A stretch of 62,209 bases of DNA from Sulfuritalea sp. (GCF_017302275.1 NZ_JAFLDR010000024.1:1-62209); one strand, 5' to 3'; counted from the stretch's first letter, positions 27,800 to 37,548 are shown. Numbers and translations: made by a program. The notes: generated by a model from the letters alone, not told the origin.

Positions 27800-29245
27800 A
27801 TGAACGCCATGGAACCCGCCAATCCGGGCGCGAATGCGCCGGTGGCCGACCCGCCCGCCTTCAAGAGTACCTTCGCCGCGATGCATGCCGCTACCCGGCG
27901 CAATCCGTCGGCCGACCGCGATCGTCGCCTGACGCGGCTCAACGCGCTGTTGGCGCTGGTGCATGACAACGGGGAGCGCTTCGTCGAGGCGATCGCGGCC
28001 GATTTCGGCCACCGTTCCGCGCATGAAACGCGCCTGTTGGAAGTCTTTCCCAGCCTTGAAGCCCTGCGCCACACGCGCTCGCATTTCGGCGCCTGGATGA
28101 AGCCGCAGAAGAAGCCCGCCTCGATCTGGTTCCGCCCGGGCCGCGCGCGCATCATCAGCCAGCCGCTGGGCGTGGTCGGCATCATCGTGCCCTGGAACTA
28201 TCCGCTGTTCCTCGCCATTTCGCCCATGGCGGCGGCGCTGGCGGCCGGCAACCGTGCGATGGTCAAGATGTCCGAGTTCACGCCGCACACCGGCGAACTT
28301 CTGGCCGAACTGGTGGCGAAGCACTTCGCCGCCGAGGATGTCGCCGTGGTGCTGGGCGATGCCGCGGTGGGCGCCGATTTCGCGCGCCTGCCCTTCGACC
28401 ACCTGCTGTTCACCGGCTCGACCAAGGTCGGCCACGACATCATGCGCATGGCGGCGGATAACCTGACGCCGGTTACCCTGGAACTCGGCGGCAAGTCGCC
28501 GGCCATTGTCGGCGCCGACTACCCGTTGGCCAAGGCGGCCGAGCGCATCATGGTCGGCAAGCTGCTCAATGCCGGCCAGACCTGCATCGCGCCCGACTAC
28601 GTGCTGGTGCCCGCCGGCCGCGAGCAGGCCTTCATCGAAGCGGCGCGCGCCGCCGTGGCGAAGTGCTGGCCGGACATGGCGAACTCGCCCGACTACACCG
28701 CGATCGTCAATGAGCGCCACTACCAGCGTTTGCAGGGCTATGTCGCGGACGCGCAGCAACGCGGCGCGACCGTCGAACCGCTGTCGACGGCGCAGGCCGA
28801 TGCTGCGCGCCGCCGCCTGCCACCGCTGGCCTTGCTCCAGGTGGATGACGGCATGCGCGTGATGCAGGACGAGATCTTCGGGCCGCTACTGCCGGTACTG
28901 CCCTACCATGACCTCGATGCTGCGATATTCCACGTGAACCAGCATCCGCGCCCGCTGGCCCTGTATTACTTCGGCAACGACAGCGAACAGCGTGACCGGG
29001 TGCTGAGCGGGACCGTGGCCGGTGGCGTTACCATCAACGACACCATCCTTCACATCGCGCAGGAGGAGTTGCCCTTCGGTGGCGTGGGTCCCAGCGGCAT
29101 GGGCCACTACCATGGCAGCGAAGGCTTCAAGACCTTCAGCAAGCAGAAGTCCGTGTTCTACCAGTCGGGGCTCAACGGCATGTCGCTGTTCAATCCGCCC
29201 TATGGCGCGCTGTTCGAGCGCCTGACGAAGTTTTTGATTCGCTGA
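27800..29245 (+). CDS. Coniferyl/long-chain aldehyde dehydrogenase (CalB-like)
   Basis: 481 residues of the ALDH superfamily, nearest in pattern to coniferyl aldehyde dehydrogenase and fatty aldehyde dehydrogenases. Seen: VGIIVPWNYPLFLAISP, the NAD loop FTGSTKVG, the catalytic Glu in LELGGKSP, the nucleophile Cys in NAGQTCIAPDY, and a hydrophobic C-terminus with FERLTKFLIR like membrane-tethered fatty aldehyde dehydrogenases. It would oxidise aldehydes to acids with NAD. AGGAGG 9 bases before the ATG at 27800 fixes the start. It opens the lipid/alcohol gene run and fits recycling of fatty aldehydes. Confidence 0.9.
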   Translation: MNAMEPANPGANAPVADPPAFKSTFAAMHAATRRNPSADRDRRLTRLNALLALVHDNGERFVEAIAADFGHRSAHETRLLEVFPSLEALRHTRSHFGAWMKPQKKPASIWFRPGRARIISQPLGVVGIIVPWNYPLFLAISPMAAALAAGNRAMVKMSEFTPHTGELLAELVAKHFAAEDVAVVLGDAAVGADFARLPFDHLLFTGSTKVGHDIMRMAADNLTPVTLELGGKSPAIVGADYPLAKAAERIMVGKLLNAGQTCIAPDYVLVPAGREQAFIEAARAAVAKCWPDMANSPDYTAIVNERHYQRLQGYVADAQQRGATVEPLSTAQADAARRRLPPLALLQVDDGMRVMQDEIFGPLLPVLPYHDLDAAIFHVNQHPRPLALYYFGNDSEQRDRVLSGTVAGGVTINDTILHIAQEELPFGGVGPSGMGHYHGSEGFKTFSKQKSVFYQSGLNGMSLFNPPYGALFERLTKFLIR

Positions 29246-29254
29246 AAGTCGGCG

Positions 29255-30181
29255 ATGGCGGCACGGCAATTCCGCTGGCTCTTGTACGGCGAACTCTTCA
29301 TCTACGGCGTGCTCGGCTATTGGCTGACGTCGCGCGCAGGCTGGACGCTGGCGCAGGCGGCCGGCCTCGCCCTGGCGGGTTTCCTCGCGGTACGCCTGCT
29401 CATCGTCGGCCTGACCTTTGTCCTGATGCTGCAAGGAAGCGGCGAGGTGCCGCCGGAACTGCGCATCGGCATCGTCGGGGGCTTGCGCATGGTGCTCGAG
29501 GAATACGCGGCAATGATCCTGCTGTTTGCCGTGATACAACCCTTCGAGGCGTTCTGGCTGGGTCCGGATCGCCTGCCGAAACCGGCACCCGGGCGCCTGC
29601 CGGTATTGCTGATCCACGGCTACCAGTGCAATCGGGGTTTCTGGTTCTGGCTGCGGCCGCGGCTCGAAGGCGCCGGCTGGACCGTGGCGACGCACAGCCT
29701 GGAGCCGGTGTTCTCGGACATCGATGCCTATGCGGACGGAATCGCCCGGCGCGTGGACGACGTGCTGGCCATCACGGGGGCGAGCCAGTTAATCCTGGTC
29801 GGCCACAGCATGGGCGGCCTGGCGTCGCGCGCCTACCTGCGACGCCATGGCGCGGGGAAAGTGGCGCGCTTGATCACCCTCGGCTCGCCGCATCAGGGTA
29901 CCGAGCTGGCGCGCCTGGGTCTGGGGCCCAATGCCCGCCAGATGCGCGTGGGCAGCCCGTGGCTGCGCGGCTTGGCGGCACCGCTGCCGGCGGCGTCCGT
30001 GTCCATCTACAGCTGCCACGACAACTACGTGTTTCCGCAGCAAACTTGTTCGACGCTGCCAGGGGCGACCAACATCGCCATCGGCGGCGTTAGCCACCTG
30101 GGCATGGCGTTCTCGGCAAGCTTGCGCCGCATGCTGTTGCAGTCGCTGGAGGGCCCCGCTCCCCGGGCCGGGCAAAACTAG
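29255..30181 (+). CDS. Membrane-anchored alpha/beta-hydrolase (lipase-like)
   Basis: 308 residues. Three hydrophobic segments at the N-terminus (about 8-25, 28-55, 80-98) precede an alpha/beta-hydrolase domain with VLLIHGYQCN (oxyanion side), VGHSMGG (nucleophile Ser) and a later GVSHLGMAF where the His may be catalytic. A short triacylglycerol lipase or esterase of the EstA/LipA-like type is expected, facing the inner membrane. It is 9 bases downstream of the aldehyde dehydrogenase gene. Substrate unknown; the context suggests long-chain esters. Confidence 0.85.
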   Translation: MAARQFRWLLYGELFIYGVLGYWLTSRAGWTLAQAAGLALAGFLAVRLLIVGLTFVLMLQGSGEVPPELRIGIVGGLRMVLEEYAAMILLFAVIQPFEAFWLGPDRLPKPAPGRLPVLLIHGYQCNRGFWFWLRPRLEGAGWTVATHSLEPVFSDIDAYADGIARRVDDVLAITGASQLILVGHSMGGLASRAYLRRHGAGKVARLITLGSPHQGTELARLGLGPNARQMRVGSPWLRGLAAPLPAASVSIYSCHDNYVFPQQTCSTLPGATNIAIGGVSHLGMAFSASLRRMLLQSLEGPAPRAGQN

Positions 30182-30224
30182 CGCGCCGGGCTGCTGCTTG
30201 ATTACTTGGAGGATCGGAAAACGC

Positions 30225-31823
30225 ATGAAGGAATTCGATTACATCGTAGTAGGCGGCGGTGCCGGCGGTTGCGCCGTGGCGGGACGACTTTCGGAGGACC
30301 CCGCAGTCAGCGTCTGCCTTCTGGAAGCAGGCAAAGGCGATGACCAACTGCTGATCAAGGTGCCCTTCTGCACGGCGCTGATGCTGCCGACACCGATCAA
30401 CAACTGGGCCTTCGAAACCGTGCCGCAACCGGGCCTCAACGGCCGCCGCGGCTACATGCCGCGTGGCAAGGCCATGGGCGGCTCGACCTCGATCAATGCC
30501 ATGGTCTATACGCGCGGCCATCCCTGGGATTACGACCACTGGGGGGCGCTGGGCAATGACGGCTGGTCATGGCGCGAGGTCCTGCCGTATTTCAGGAAAT
30601 CGGAACACAACGAAAAATTCGACGGCGAGTACCACGGGCAGGGCGGGCCCCTGAACGTTGCCGACCTGCGCTCGATGAACCCCTTCCAGCGGATCTATCT
30701 CGAGGCCGCGCGCCAGACCGGATTCAAGCTGGTCGATGACTTCAACGGCGCCGACCAGGAAGGGATAGGGATCTATCAGGTGATGCAGAAGAACGGCGAA
30801 CGCTGGAATGCGGCGCGCGCCTATCTGACCCCGCATCGGGCCAGCCGCCCCAACTTGACGGTGCTCACCGGGACGAGGGCCCGGCGCGTGCTTTTCGCCG
30901 GCAGGCGGGCCAGCGGGATCGAGTTCGAGCAGGGCGGCGAGCTGCGGGCCATCCATGCAAAACGTGAAGTGATCCTGGCGGCCGGCGCGATCCAGTCGCC
31001 CCAGTTGTTGATGCTTTCGGGCGTCGGCGCCGGCGCCGAACTGCGGCAATTCGGCATTCCGGTGGTCCGCGACCTGCCCGGGGTCGGCAAGAATCTCCAG
31101 GACCATCCCGACTATGTCTTCAACTACCGCGCCAAGTCGCTGGACCTGCTCGGCATTTCCCTGGGCGGTGGCCTGCAGATGATGAAGGAGATCGGCCGCT
31201 ATCGGCGCGAACGCACCGGCATGATGACTTCGAATGGCGCCGAAGGCGGCGGCTTCCTGCGCCGCTTCCCGGATTCGCCTGCGCCGGAGTACCAACTGCA
31301 TTTCGTGGTCGGCATGATCGACAGCCATGCGCGCAAGCTGCATCTGGGACACGGCTACTCCTGCCACATCTGCCTGCTGCGGCCGAAGAGCGTCGGCACG
31401 CTCGGCCTCGACAGCGCCGACCCGCTGGCGGCGCCACGCATCGATCCGAACTTCCTCGGCCATGCCGACGACCTCGAAGCCATGGTCGATGGCTTCAAGC
31501 TGACGCGGAAACTGATGGATGCGCCGATCCTGGCGGGTATCCGTACCGGCGAGGTCTACACCGAAGGGATACATTCCGACGACGCGATCCGCGAGGAACT
31601 TCGCAATCGCTCCGACACCATCTATCACCCGGTCGGTACCTGCAAGATGGGCAGCGATGCGATGGCGGTGGTTGATTCGCGCCTGCGGGTGCATGGACTC
31701 GAGGGCCTGCGCGTGGTGGATGCCTCGATCATGCCGACCCTGATCGGCGGCAATACGACGGCGCCAACCCTGATGATCGCGGAGAAAGCCGCCGACATGA
31801 TTCGCGGCGATGCCGCAGTCTGA
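30225..31823 (+). CDS. GMC-family FAD-dependent alcohol oxidoreductase (AlkJ/choline dehydrogenase-like)
   Basis: 532 residues. The FAD-binding GGGAGGCAVAGRLSED begins at residue 10; the GMC signatures GKAMGGSTSINAMVYTRG and GAIQSPQLLMLSGVG follow; the catalytic His lies in YHPVGTCKMG and the C-terminal VDASIMPTLIGGNTTAPTLMIAEKAADMI closes it. AlkJ-type members oxidise aliphatic alcohols to aldehydes with electrons going to the respiratory chain. GGAGGA precedes the ATG. Its place between a hydrolase and an iron alcohol dehydrogenase fits long-chain alcohol metabolism. Confidence 0.93.
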   Translation: MKEFDYIVVGGGAGGCAVAGRLSEDPAVSVCLLEAGKGDDQLLIKVPFCTALMLPTPINNWAFETVPQPGLNGRRGYMPRGKAMGGSTSINAMVYTRGHPWDYDHWGALGNDGWSWREVLPYFRKSEHNEKFDGEYHGQGGPLNVADLRSMNPFQRIYLEAARQTGFKLVDDFNGADQEGIGIYQVMQKNGERWNAARAYLTPHRASRPNLTVLTGTRARRVLFAGRRASGIEFEQGGELRAIHAKREVILAAGAIQSPQLLMLSGVGAGAELRQFGIPVVRDLPGVGKNLQDHPDYVFNYRAKSLDLLGISLGGGLQMMKEIGRYRRERTGMMTSNGAEGGGFLRRFPDSPAPEYQLHFVVGMIDSHARKLHLGHGYSCHICLLRPKSVGTLGLDSADPLAAPRIDPNFLGHADDLEAMVDGFKLTRKLMDAPILAGIRTGEVYTEGIHSDDAIREELRNRSDTIYHPVGTCKMGSDAMAVVDSRLRVHGLEGLRVVDASIMPTLIGGNTTAPTLMIAEKAADMIRGDAAV

Positions 31824-31917
31824 TGTTGGATGATAGAGTTCCAGCTTCGGGAAGGGCAATGCCCGGCGCAAACACGGGAAAGAACCCGGCGGGCGGACGT
31901 TTTGGAGGAGAGATTCC

Positions 31918-33243
31918 TTGATTTCGGATTTCATCAGCGATTCGCTTCGCACCACGGCACTGGGTGCCGCCATGAAGGGCGCCGGCCTGGCCGTGCGCTT
32001 CCTGCCCATACCGCAGCCGACCATCCTGGTCGGGCCGGGAGCCAGCGGCCGCCTGGGGCAGACCATCGCCGGCTTCGGCCACAAGAAGATCCTCATCGTC
32101 ACCGACAGCATCATCTCCAAGCTGGGCCTGCTCGACGAGTTGACCTCGGCCCTGACGGCGGGGGGCGCCGAGTTCGTGGTATTCGATGCGATCACGCCCG
32201 ACGCGCCGATTCCGCTGATCGAAGAAGGTATCGACTTCTACACCGCGCACGACTGCGATGCCATCGTCGCCTTCGGCGGCGGCTCCTCGATGGACGCCTC
32301 AAAGGCGATTGCCGCCGCGGTCTCCAATCCCGGCAAGTCGCTGCGGGATCTGGCGGGTTATTTCAAGGGCCTGAGCACGCCGGTCAAGATCTATGCCGTG
32401 CCCACCACCGCCGGCACCGGTTCGGAAGTCACCGTGGCTGCCGTAATTTCCGATCCGGAACGGCAGGCCAAGCTGGTGATCGTCGATACCCGCCTGGTGC
32501 CGAAGATGGCGGCGCTCGATCCCTGCCTGATGACCGGGCTGCCGCCGCATATCACCGCGGCGACCGGCATCGATGCCCTGACGCATGCTATCGAGTCCTT
32601 CATCGGCAAGTGGGCCAACCCCTACACGGATGACATGGCCCTGTCGGCGGTCGGCCTCATTTTCGACAACCTGCGCGTGGCCTACAGCGACGGCAAGAAC
32701 CTCGCCGCGCGGGAGAAGATGGCCCTGGCCGCCACCTATGCCGGACTGGCCTTCACGCGGGCCAACGTCGGCTACGTGCATGCCATCGCCCACCAGTTCG
32801 GCGGCCGTTACCACACGCCGCATGGCCTGGCCAACGCCATCATGCTGCCGCTGGTGCTCAGGTATTCGCTGCCGGCCGTTACCGACCGACTGGCCCTGCT
32901 CGCGGTGCGCGCCAAACTCGGCAAGGAAAGCGAAGGCGAAGACGCCCTGGCGCAGAAGTTCCTCGATGCCGTGGTGCAACTCAATCGCGACCTTGCCATA
33001 CCGACCTTCCTCGCCGCGTTGAAGAAGGCGGACATTCCGCAACTGGCGGAAGCCGCCTGCCGCGAGGCGCATACCGGTTACCCGGTGCCGCGTTACATGA
33101 CGCAGGCGCAGTGCGAGGATCTGATCCGCCAGGTGCTGCCGCCCCAGACTGAACTCGAGGTGGCGCCAAGGAAAGCGGCAACGGCAAGGAAGCCTGCCGT
33201 GGCGACAAGGAAACCGGCTCCGCGCGCAAAGAAGCCGGCCTGA
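31918..33243 (+). CDS. Iron-containing alcohol dehydrogenase with a basic C-terminal tail
   Basis: 441 residues with a TTG start at 31918 behind GGAGGAGAG. The family I core is complete: FGGGSSMDASKAIA, PTTAGTGSEVT, and metal ligands in ATGIDALTHAIESF, YVHAIAHQFGGRYHTPHGLANA. It interconverts alcohols and aldehydes with NAD(P). The core ends near residue 410; the last 25 residues are a Lys/Arg/Ala/Pro-rich tail (RKPAVATRKPAPRAKKPA) not usual for this family but very like those on the neighbouring reductase and phasin. The tail may bind DNA or a granule surface; that is inference. Confidence 0.92.
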   Translation: MISDFISDSLRTTALGAAMKGAGLAVRFLPIPQPTILVGPGASGRLGQTIAGFGHKKILIVTDSIISKLGLLDELTSALTAGGAEFVVFDAITPDAPIPLIEEGIDFYTAHDCDAIVAFGGGSSMDASKAIAAAVSNPGKSLRDLAGYFKGLSTPVKIYAVPTTAGTGSEVTVAAVISDPERQAKLVIVDTRLVPKMAALDPCLMTGLPPHITAATGIDALTHAIESFIGKWANPYTDDMALSAVGLIFDNLRVAYSDGKNLAAREKMALAATYAGLAFTRANVGYVHAIAHQFGGRYHTPHGLANAIMLPLVLRYSLPAVTDRLALLAVRAKLGKESEGEDALAQKFLDAVVQLNRDLAIPTFLAALKKADIPQLAEAACREAHTGYPVPRYMTQAQCEDLIRQVLPPQTELEVAPRKAATARKPAVATRKPAPRAKKPA

Positions 33244-33302
33244 TGCCCCGGATCGCCATGCCTTGATGATGGCGGCCAATCCAACAGACGAGGAATGAAG
33301 TG

Positions 33303-35600
33303 ATGAAAAAAGTCGTTACCGTTACCCTGGGTTCTTCCAAGAAGGATTTCGAGTTCAAGACGAAGTTTCTAGGCCAGGAATTCCAGGTGCGGCGCTTCGG
33401 CGCCGACAAGGACAGCAGCAAGGCCTGGGAGTTGATGCGGCGCCAGCAGGCGTATGCGGATGCCATTGCCCTGAGCGACATGCCCGACCACTACCACGTC
33501 GGCCTGCGCACGGTGATCAACAAGAAATCGCAGCACCTGATGCAGGTCGTCACGCGCGTGCCGGTGACGACCGGCGCCAGCCTGCGCCGGCTGCTCCAGG
33601 TGCGTGCCGTCCGTTACGTGCAGAAGGAACTGGGTCACTACTTCAACAACAACCTGGTGCTATTCCTCTCCGGCATGCGCAACTACGACATGGCGGTCGC
33701 GCTGTCCGATTACACCAAGAATTTGAGTTTCGCCGATCCGGTATTCCATGCGGCATCCCCGGTGCTGCTGGGTTCGCTGGACCAGCTCGAGCTCTTCGCC
33801 AAGGGCAAGGAACTCCTGCCCGACGGCGTCCCCGGGGAGTTCCTGAAATCCGTCCTCGGCACCCTGAAGAACAAGATCGTGGCCAATGCCGTGGCCAAGT
33901 CGCATGTCATCGTCGGCACCTTCCGCGAGATCCAGGCGGTGGCTTCCGGCGGCAACCTGGAAGGCAAGACCCTGATCACTTCGGCTGTCGATGACGAGGC
34001 TCTCGCCTTCTTCGCCAAACAGAAAGTCAATCTGGCGGTGGACGTCACGCCCAAGCTCTTCGACCAGGTGGTGGGCATCAGCACCATCACTGCCATGATC
34101 CTCGCCGCGACCGGCAAGGCGGAGTCAGAGCTCACCGACCACGATTTCGAGGAGATCCTCCACGAGCTCGACATCAAGCCCCGCCTGCTGCATCCCACCG
34201 GGCATTTCCGCAACATCCGCCGCTTCGCCTTCGTCGTCCATCCGCTGAGCCAGGAGTACATCAAGAAGGGCTTCCCGCTGCCCAAGGGCACGCCCAAGTT
34301 CATCATGGACAAGGTGGAAACGCTCGCCGCCTACATGCCGCCGATGGTGTATTGCAAGATGAGCAATATCGTCTCTCCCACCGGCGCCGAGGCCGAGGGC
34401 TGGCTGATCTCGGTGGGCGGCACGCCCAAGGAGATGCTCTCGCACAGCCCCGAGTTCACCTATCGGCGCCTGCTCCACGCGGCGAAGATCGCCGAGGGGC
34501 TGGGCGCCCAGATCATGGGCCTCGGCGCCTTCACCAAGGTGGTCGGCGATGCCGGCATCACCGTGGCGCGACGCGCGAGCATACCCATCACCACCGGCAA
34601 CAGCTACTCCGCATCCGGCGCGCTGTGGGCGGCGGCCGACGCCATGCGCCGCATGGGGCTGATCAAGCCGGGCAAGGATTCGAAGCGGGTGCCCGCCAAG
34701 ACCATGGTGATCGGCGCCACGGGCTCCATCGGCTCGGTCAGCGCCCGCCTGCTGGCCATGGCATTCGACGAAGTGGTGATCGCCGGACGCGACATCAAGA
34801 AGCTCAACGAGCTGCGCGATTCGATCCTGCAGGACACGCCAGATGCAAAGGTCATCTCGTCGACCGATTACGACAGCCTGCTGGGCGACATGGACATGAT
34901 CGTCACCTCGACCTCGGGGGCCGGCAAGAAGATCCTCGACATCACCAAGGTCAAGCCGGGCTGCGTGATCACCGACGTCGCGCGCCCGCTCGACCTGCCT
35001 CCCTCGGAAGTAGCCAAGCGTCCGGACGTGCTGGTGATCGAGTCGGGCGAGATCGAACTGCCGACGCCGGTCAAGGGCATGAAGTCGATCGGCCTGCCGA
35101 AGAACGTGATTTACGCCTGCCTGGCGGAAACCATCGTGCTGGCATTGGAGGGTCGCTTCGAGGTGTTCACCATCGGCCGTGACACCGAGTGGGAAAAGGT
35201 CAAGGAAATCTACAAGCTCGGCATCAAGCACGGCATGAAGCTGGCGGCGATATCGGGCGTCAAGGGCGTGTACAGCGACGACGACATTGCCAAGGTCGTG
35301 GCCCTTGCAAAGAAAGCGCGATCGACCTGGAAGGGGTCCGGTGGTACGGCGTCTGCAACACCGGTGGCAAAAAAGGCGGTGGCAAGGAAAGCCGTGGCGA
35401 AACCTGCGGCAGCGAAGAAGACCGTGCCGGCGACGTCCGTGGCACGAAAGGTCGTTGGGAAAAAGGCCGCGCCAACGAAGGCAGCGGTGAAAAAATCTCC
35501 AGCCAAGGGAGCGGCCGCGCCGAAGAAAGCCGCGTCAAGCCCGGCGCCGACCAAAAATTCCGCGCCGAAGCCGGCCGCGAAGAGGATGGCAAGTTCATAG
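33303..35600 (+). CDS. Tripartite protein: unknown N-terminal domain, acyl-ACP reductase (AAR)-like domain, H1-like basic tail
   Basis: 765 residues. Residues about 308-665 align by eye with cyanobacterial long-chain acyl-[ACP] reductase: FAFVVHPLSQEY, LGAQIMGLGAFTKV, the nucleotide-side TTGNSYSASG (about 430), Rossmann GATGSIGSVSARLL (from about 471) and YACLAETIVLALEGRFE, in which Cys606 matches the thioester-forming Cys of AAR. Such enzymes reduce acyl-ACP or acyl-CoA to aldehyde. Residues 1-300 are a soluble domain I cannot name. Residues about 668-765 are a Lys/Ala/Pro tail with many AKKA and VAKK repeats, as in PhaF or histone H1. AGGA precedes ATG 33303. It follows the alcohol dehydrogenase closely, a logical partner for making fatty alcohol. 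Confidence 0.75.
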   Translation: MKKVVTVTLGSSKKDFEFKTKFLGQEFQVRRFGADKDSSKAWELMRRQQAYADAIALSDMPDHYHVGLRTVINKKSQHLMQVVTRVPVTTGASLRRLLQVRAVRYVQKELGHYFNNNLVLFLSGMRNYDMAVALSDYTKNLSFADPVFHAASPVLLGSLDQLELFAKGKELLPDGVPGEFLKSVLGTLKNKIVANAVAKSHVIVGTFREIQAVASGGNLEGKTLITSAVDDEALAFFAKQKVNLAVDVTPKLFDQVVGISTITAMILAATGKAESELTDHDFEEILHELDIKPRLLHPTGHFRNIRRFAFVVHPLSQEYIKKGFPLPKGTPKFIMDKVETLAAYMPPMVYCKMSNIVSPTGAEAEGWLISVGGTPKEMLSHSPEFTYRRLLHAAKIAEGLGAQIMGLGAFTKVVGDAGITVARRASIPITTGNSYSASGALWAAADAMRRMGLIKPGKDSKRVPAKTMVIGATGSIGSVSARLLAMAFDEVVIAGRDIKKLNELRDSILQDTPDAKVISSTDYDSLLGDMDMIVTSTSGAGKKILDITKVKPGCVITDVARPLDLPPSEVAKRPDVLVIESGEIELPTPVKGMKSIGLPKNVIYACLAETIVLALEGRFEVFTIGRDTEWEKVKEIYKLGIKHGMKLAAISGVKGVYSDDDIAKVVALAKKARSTWKGSGGTASATPVAKKAVARKAVAKPAAAKKTVPATSVARKVVGKKAAPTKAAVKKSPAKGAAAPKKAASSPAPTKNSAPKPAAKRMASS

Positions 35601-35606
35601 ATTTCA

Positions 35607-35644
35607 CCCCGCGCCTCGCTGCCGCAACGGGGTATGGCGCGGGG
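35607..35644 (+). terminator. Hairpin after the AAR-like gene
   Basis: CCCCGCGCC (35607-35615) pairs perfectly with GGCGCGGGG (35636-35644) over a 20-base loop, just past the stop. It lacks a T run of useful length. It separates the reductase from the phasin gene, which may have its own promoter in 35645-35769. Confidence 0.5.
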
Positions 35645-35769
35645 GTTTCCCCCAGGACATTAGTGTGATTTCTCTAATCCTGGCCGCTACACTTTCCATG
35701 TGACAGACTAGGGTTCGCCGGGGACTAGCGCGGCGAAGCAGCAGGGATACGTCAATTTTGGAGATTGTT

Positions 35770-36258
35770 ATGGTCAAGAAGCTCGTGGTTAAGAAACTCA
35801 AGTCCGTTGGCATCGACAGCCAGCTTTCCGCCACCATCCGCGATTCGGCGGAGCAGATTTGGCTGGCGGGCCTCGGCGCTTTCGCCAAGGCCCAGGAAGA
35901 AGGCACCCGGGTATATGACGCGCTGATTCGCGAAGGCGAGGCGATCCAGAAGAAGACCCGCAAGGTGACCGAGGACAAGGTGACTGAAATGGCGGCCAAG
36001 GCCACCGGCACCTGGGACAAGCTGGAGCAGGTTTTCGAGAACCGCGTGGCTCGCTCGCTCAATAGCCTCGGCGTGCCGACCAAGGCCGACGTCGAGCAAC
36101 TGGCCAAGCGCGTGGCGGAACTCAAGGCCGAAGTCGAAAAGCTGAATCGTGGTGCCGCCAAGGCCACGAAGCCGGCGAGCGCAGCCAAGCCGGTGCGTCG
36201 CGCGCCCAAGGCCGTGGCGAAAGCTGCCTCCAAGGCCGCACCCAAGGCGGCTGCCTGA
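35770..36258 (+). CDS. PhaF/PhaI-type polyhydroxyalkanoate granule-associated phasin with basic tail
   Basis: 162 residues. The first about 120 form a phasin helix bundle and leucine-zipper-like coiled coil (RDSAEQIWLAGLGAFAKAQEEGTRVYDALIREGEAIQ, then VEQLAKRVAELKAEVEKLN). The last about 36 are Lys/Ala/Pro repeats (AKPVRRAPKAVAKAASKAA), as in Pseudomonas PhaF, which links granules to the nucleoid. GGAGA 6 bases before ATG 35770 decides the start. It lies between the AAR-like reductase and a patatin, so its target granule may be PHA, neutral lipid or both. Confidence 0.9.
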   Translation: MVKKLVVKKLKSVGIDSQLSATIRDSAEQIWLAGLGAFAKAQEEGTRVYDALIREGEAIQKKTRKVTEDKVTEMAAKATGTWDKLEQVFENRVARSLNSLGVPTKADVEQLAKRVAELKAEVEKLNRGAAKATKPASAAKPVRRAPKAVAKAASKAAPKAAA

Positions 36259-36309
36259 GCGTCGATTTGCCTGACGCGAGCCTGATGGTTGCTGGCGGAG
36301 TGCTCTGAA

Positions 36310-37548
36310 ATGAGCCCGAAAGGCCGTCGGCGGAAAGCGGCCCTTGCCTTGGCCGGCGGCGGTCCGCTCGGCGCCGTCTATGAAATCGGAGTTCTGGTGG
36401 CGCTGTCCGAAGCGCTGGATGGCTTCGATTTCAACGAACTCGATGCCTATGTCGGGGTCAGTGCCGGCAGCTTCATCGCCGCCGGTCTGGCCAATGGACT
36501 CAGCCCGGCCTACCTGTACCGGATGTTCATCGACAGCGATTCGGCCGAGGTTCCCTTCGAACCGGAGATGCTGCTCAAGCCGGCCACCGGGGAATATGCG
36601 CGCCGCGCCGCGCGGTTTCCATCGTTGCTGCTCGAATCCCTGGGCGACTATTTCCGCAGCCCCTTGCAGCGGGATTTCCTGGCGTCGTTCCAGCGGTTGT
36701 CACGGGCGATTCCGACCGGGGTGTTCGACAATTCCGGCATCGACGATTTCCTGGGCCGGCTGTTTTCCCTGCCCGGCCTGAGCAACGATTTTCGCCGGGT
36801 CAGGAAGCCGCTGTACCTGGTCGCGACGGACCTCGATTCGGGAACTTCGGTCGCCTTCGGCGCCAAGGGCTTCGAGCATGTGCCGATCGCCACCGCGATC
36901 AAGGCCAGTGCGGCCTTGCCGGGCCTGTACCCGCCGGTCGAGATCGACGGTCGCTGGTATGTCGATGGCGCGCTGAAAAAGACGCTGCATGCGTCCGTCG
37001 CCCTCAAGGCCGGGGCGCGCCTGGTGTTTTGCATCAATCCGCTGGTTCCCTTCGACGCCAGGCATGCCGCGCACGAACGGCATAGCCGGGAGCGCAAGCT
37101 GGTCGACGGCGGCCTGCCCGTGGTCCTGGCGCAGACCTTCCGCGCCATCATCCATTCGCGCATGAAGACCGGCCTGGCCAAGTACGACATCGAGTACAAG
37201 GACGCCGACGTCATCCTGTTCGAGCCCGGTCGCGACGATGCCGACATGTTTTTCACCAACATCTTCAGCTATGCCGACCGCAAGCGGCTCTCGGAACAGG
37301 CCTACCGCAAGACGCGGGAGGAGCTGCTGCGTCGCCACGAGGAACTGGCGCCCAGGCTGGCCCGCCATGGGGTGAGCATCAACCTCGATGTCCTCGCCGA
37401 TCCGCACCGTTCCCTGGCGCGGCGCATGGGGCAACTGAAACGGCACCGTGCCAGGAACATGGGGCTTACCGCGCTGCGCCTTTCCGACACGCTCGACGAC
37501 CTCGCCCGGGCGGTGCGGCGCATGCAGGCCAGAACCCGTGCGGCATGA
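36310..37548 (+). CDS. Patatin-like phospholipase
   Basis: 412 residues. ALAGGGPLGAVYEIGVLVAL gives the oxyanion loop, YVGVSAGSFIAAGLANG the nucleophile (GxSxG) and WYVDGALKKT the catalytic Asp of the Ser-Asp dyad. Family members release fatty acids from membrane lipids, triglycerides or PHA granules. There is no signal peptide, so action in the cytoplasm on stored lipid or membrane is expected. The ATG at 36310 has GGAG 9 bases upstream. It is close behind the phasin gene and probably co-transcribed. Confidence 0.92.
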   Translation: MSPKGRRRKAALALAGGGPLGAVYEIGVLVALSEALDGFDFNELDAYVGVSAGSFIAAGLANGLSPAYLYRMFIDSDSAEVPFEPEMLLKPATGEYARRAARFPSLLLESLGDYFRSPLQRDFLASFQRLSRAIPTGVFDNSGIDDFLGRLFSLPGLSNDFRRVRKPLYLVATDLDSGTSVAFGAKGFEHVPIATAIKASAALPGLYPPVEIDGRWYVDGALKKTLHASVALKAGARLVFCINPLVPFDARHAAHERHSRERKLVDGGLPVVLAQTFRAIIHSRMKTGLAKYDIEYKDADVILFEPGRDDADMFFTNIFSYADRKRLSEQAYRKTREELLRRHEELAPRLARHGVSINLDVLADPHRSLARRMGQLKRHRARNMGLTALRLSDTLDDLARAVRRMQARTRAA

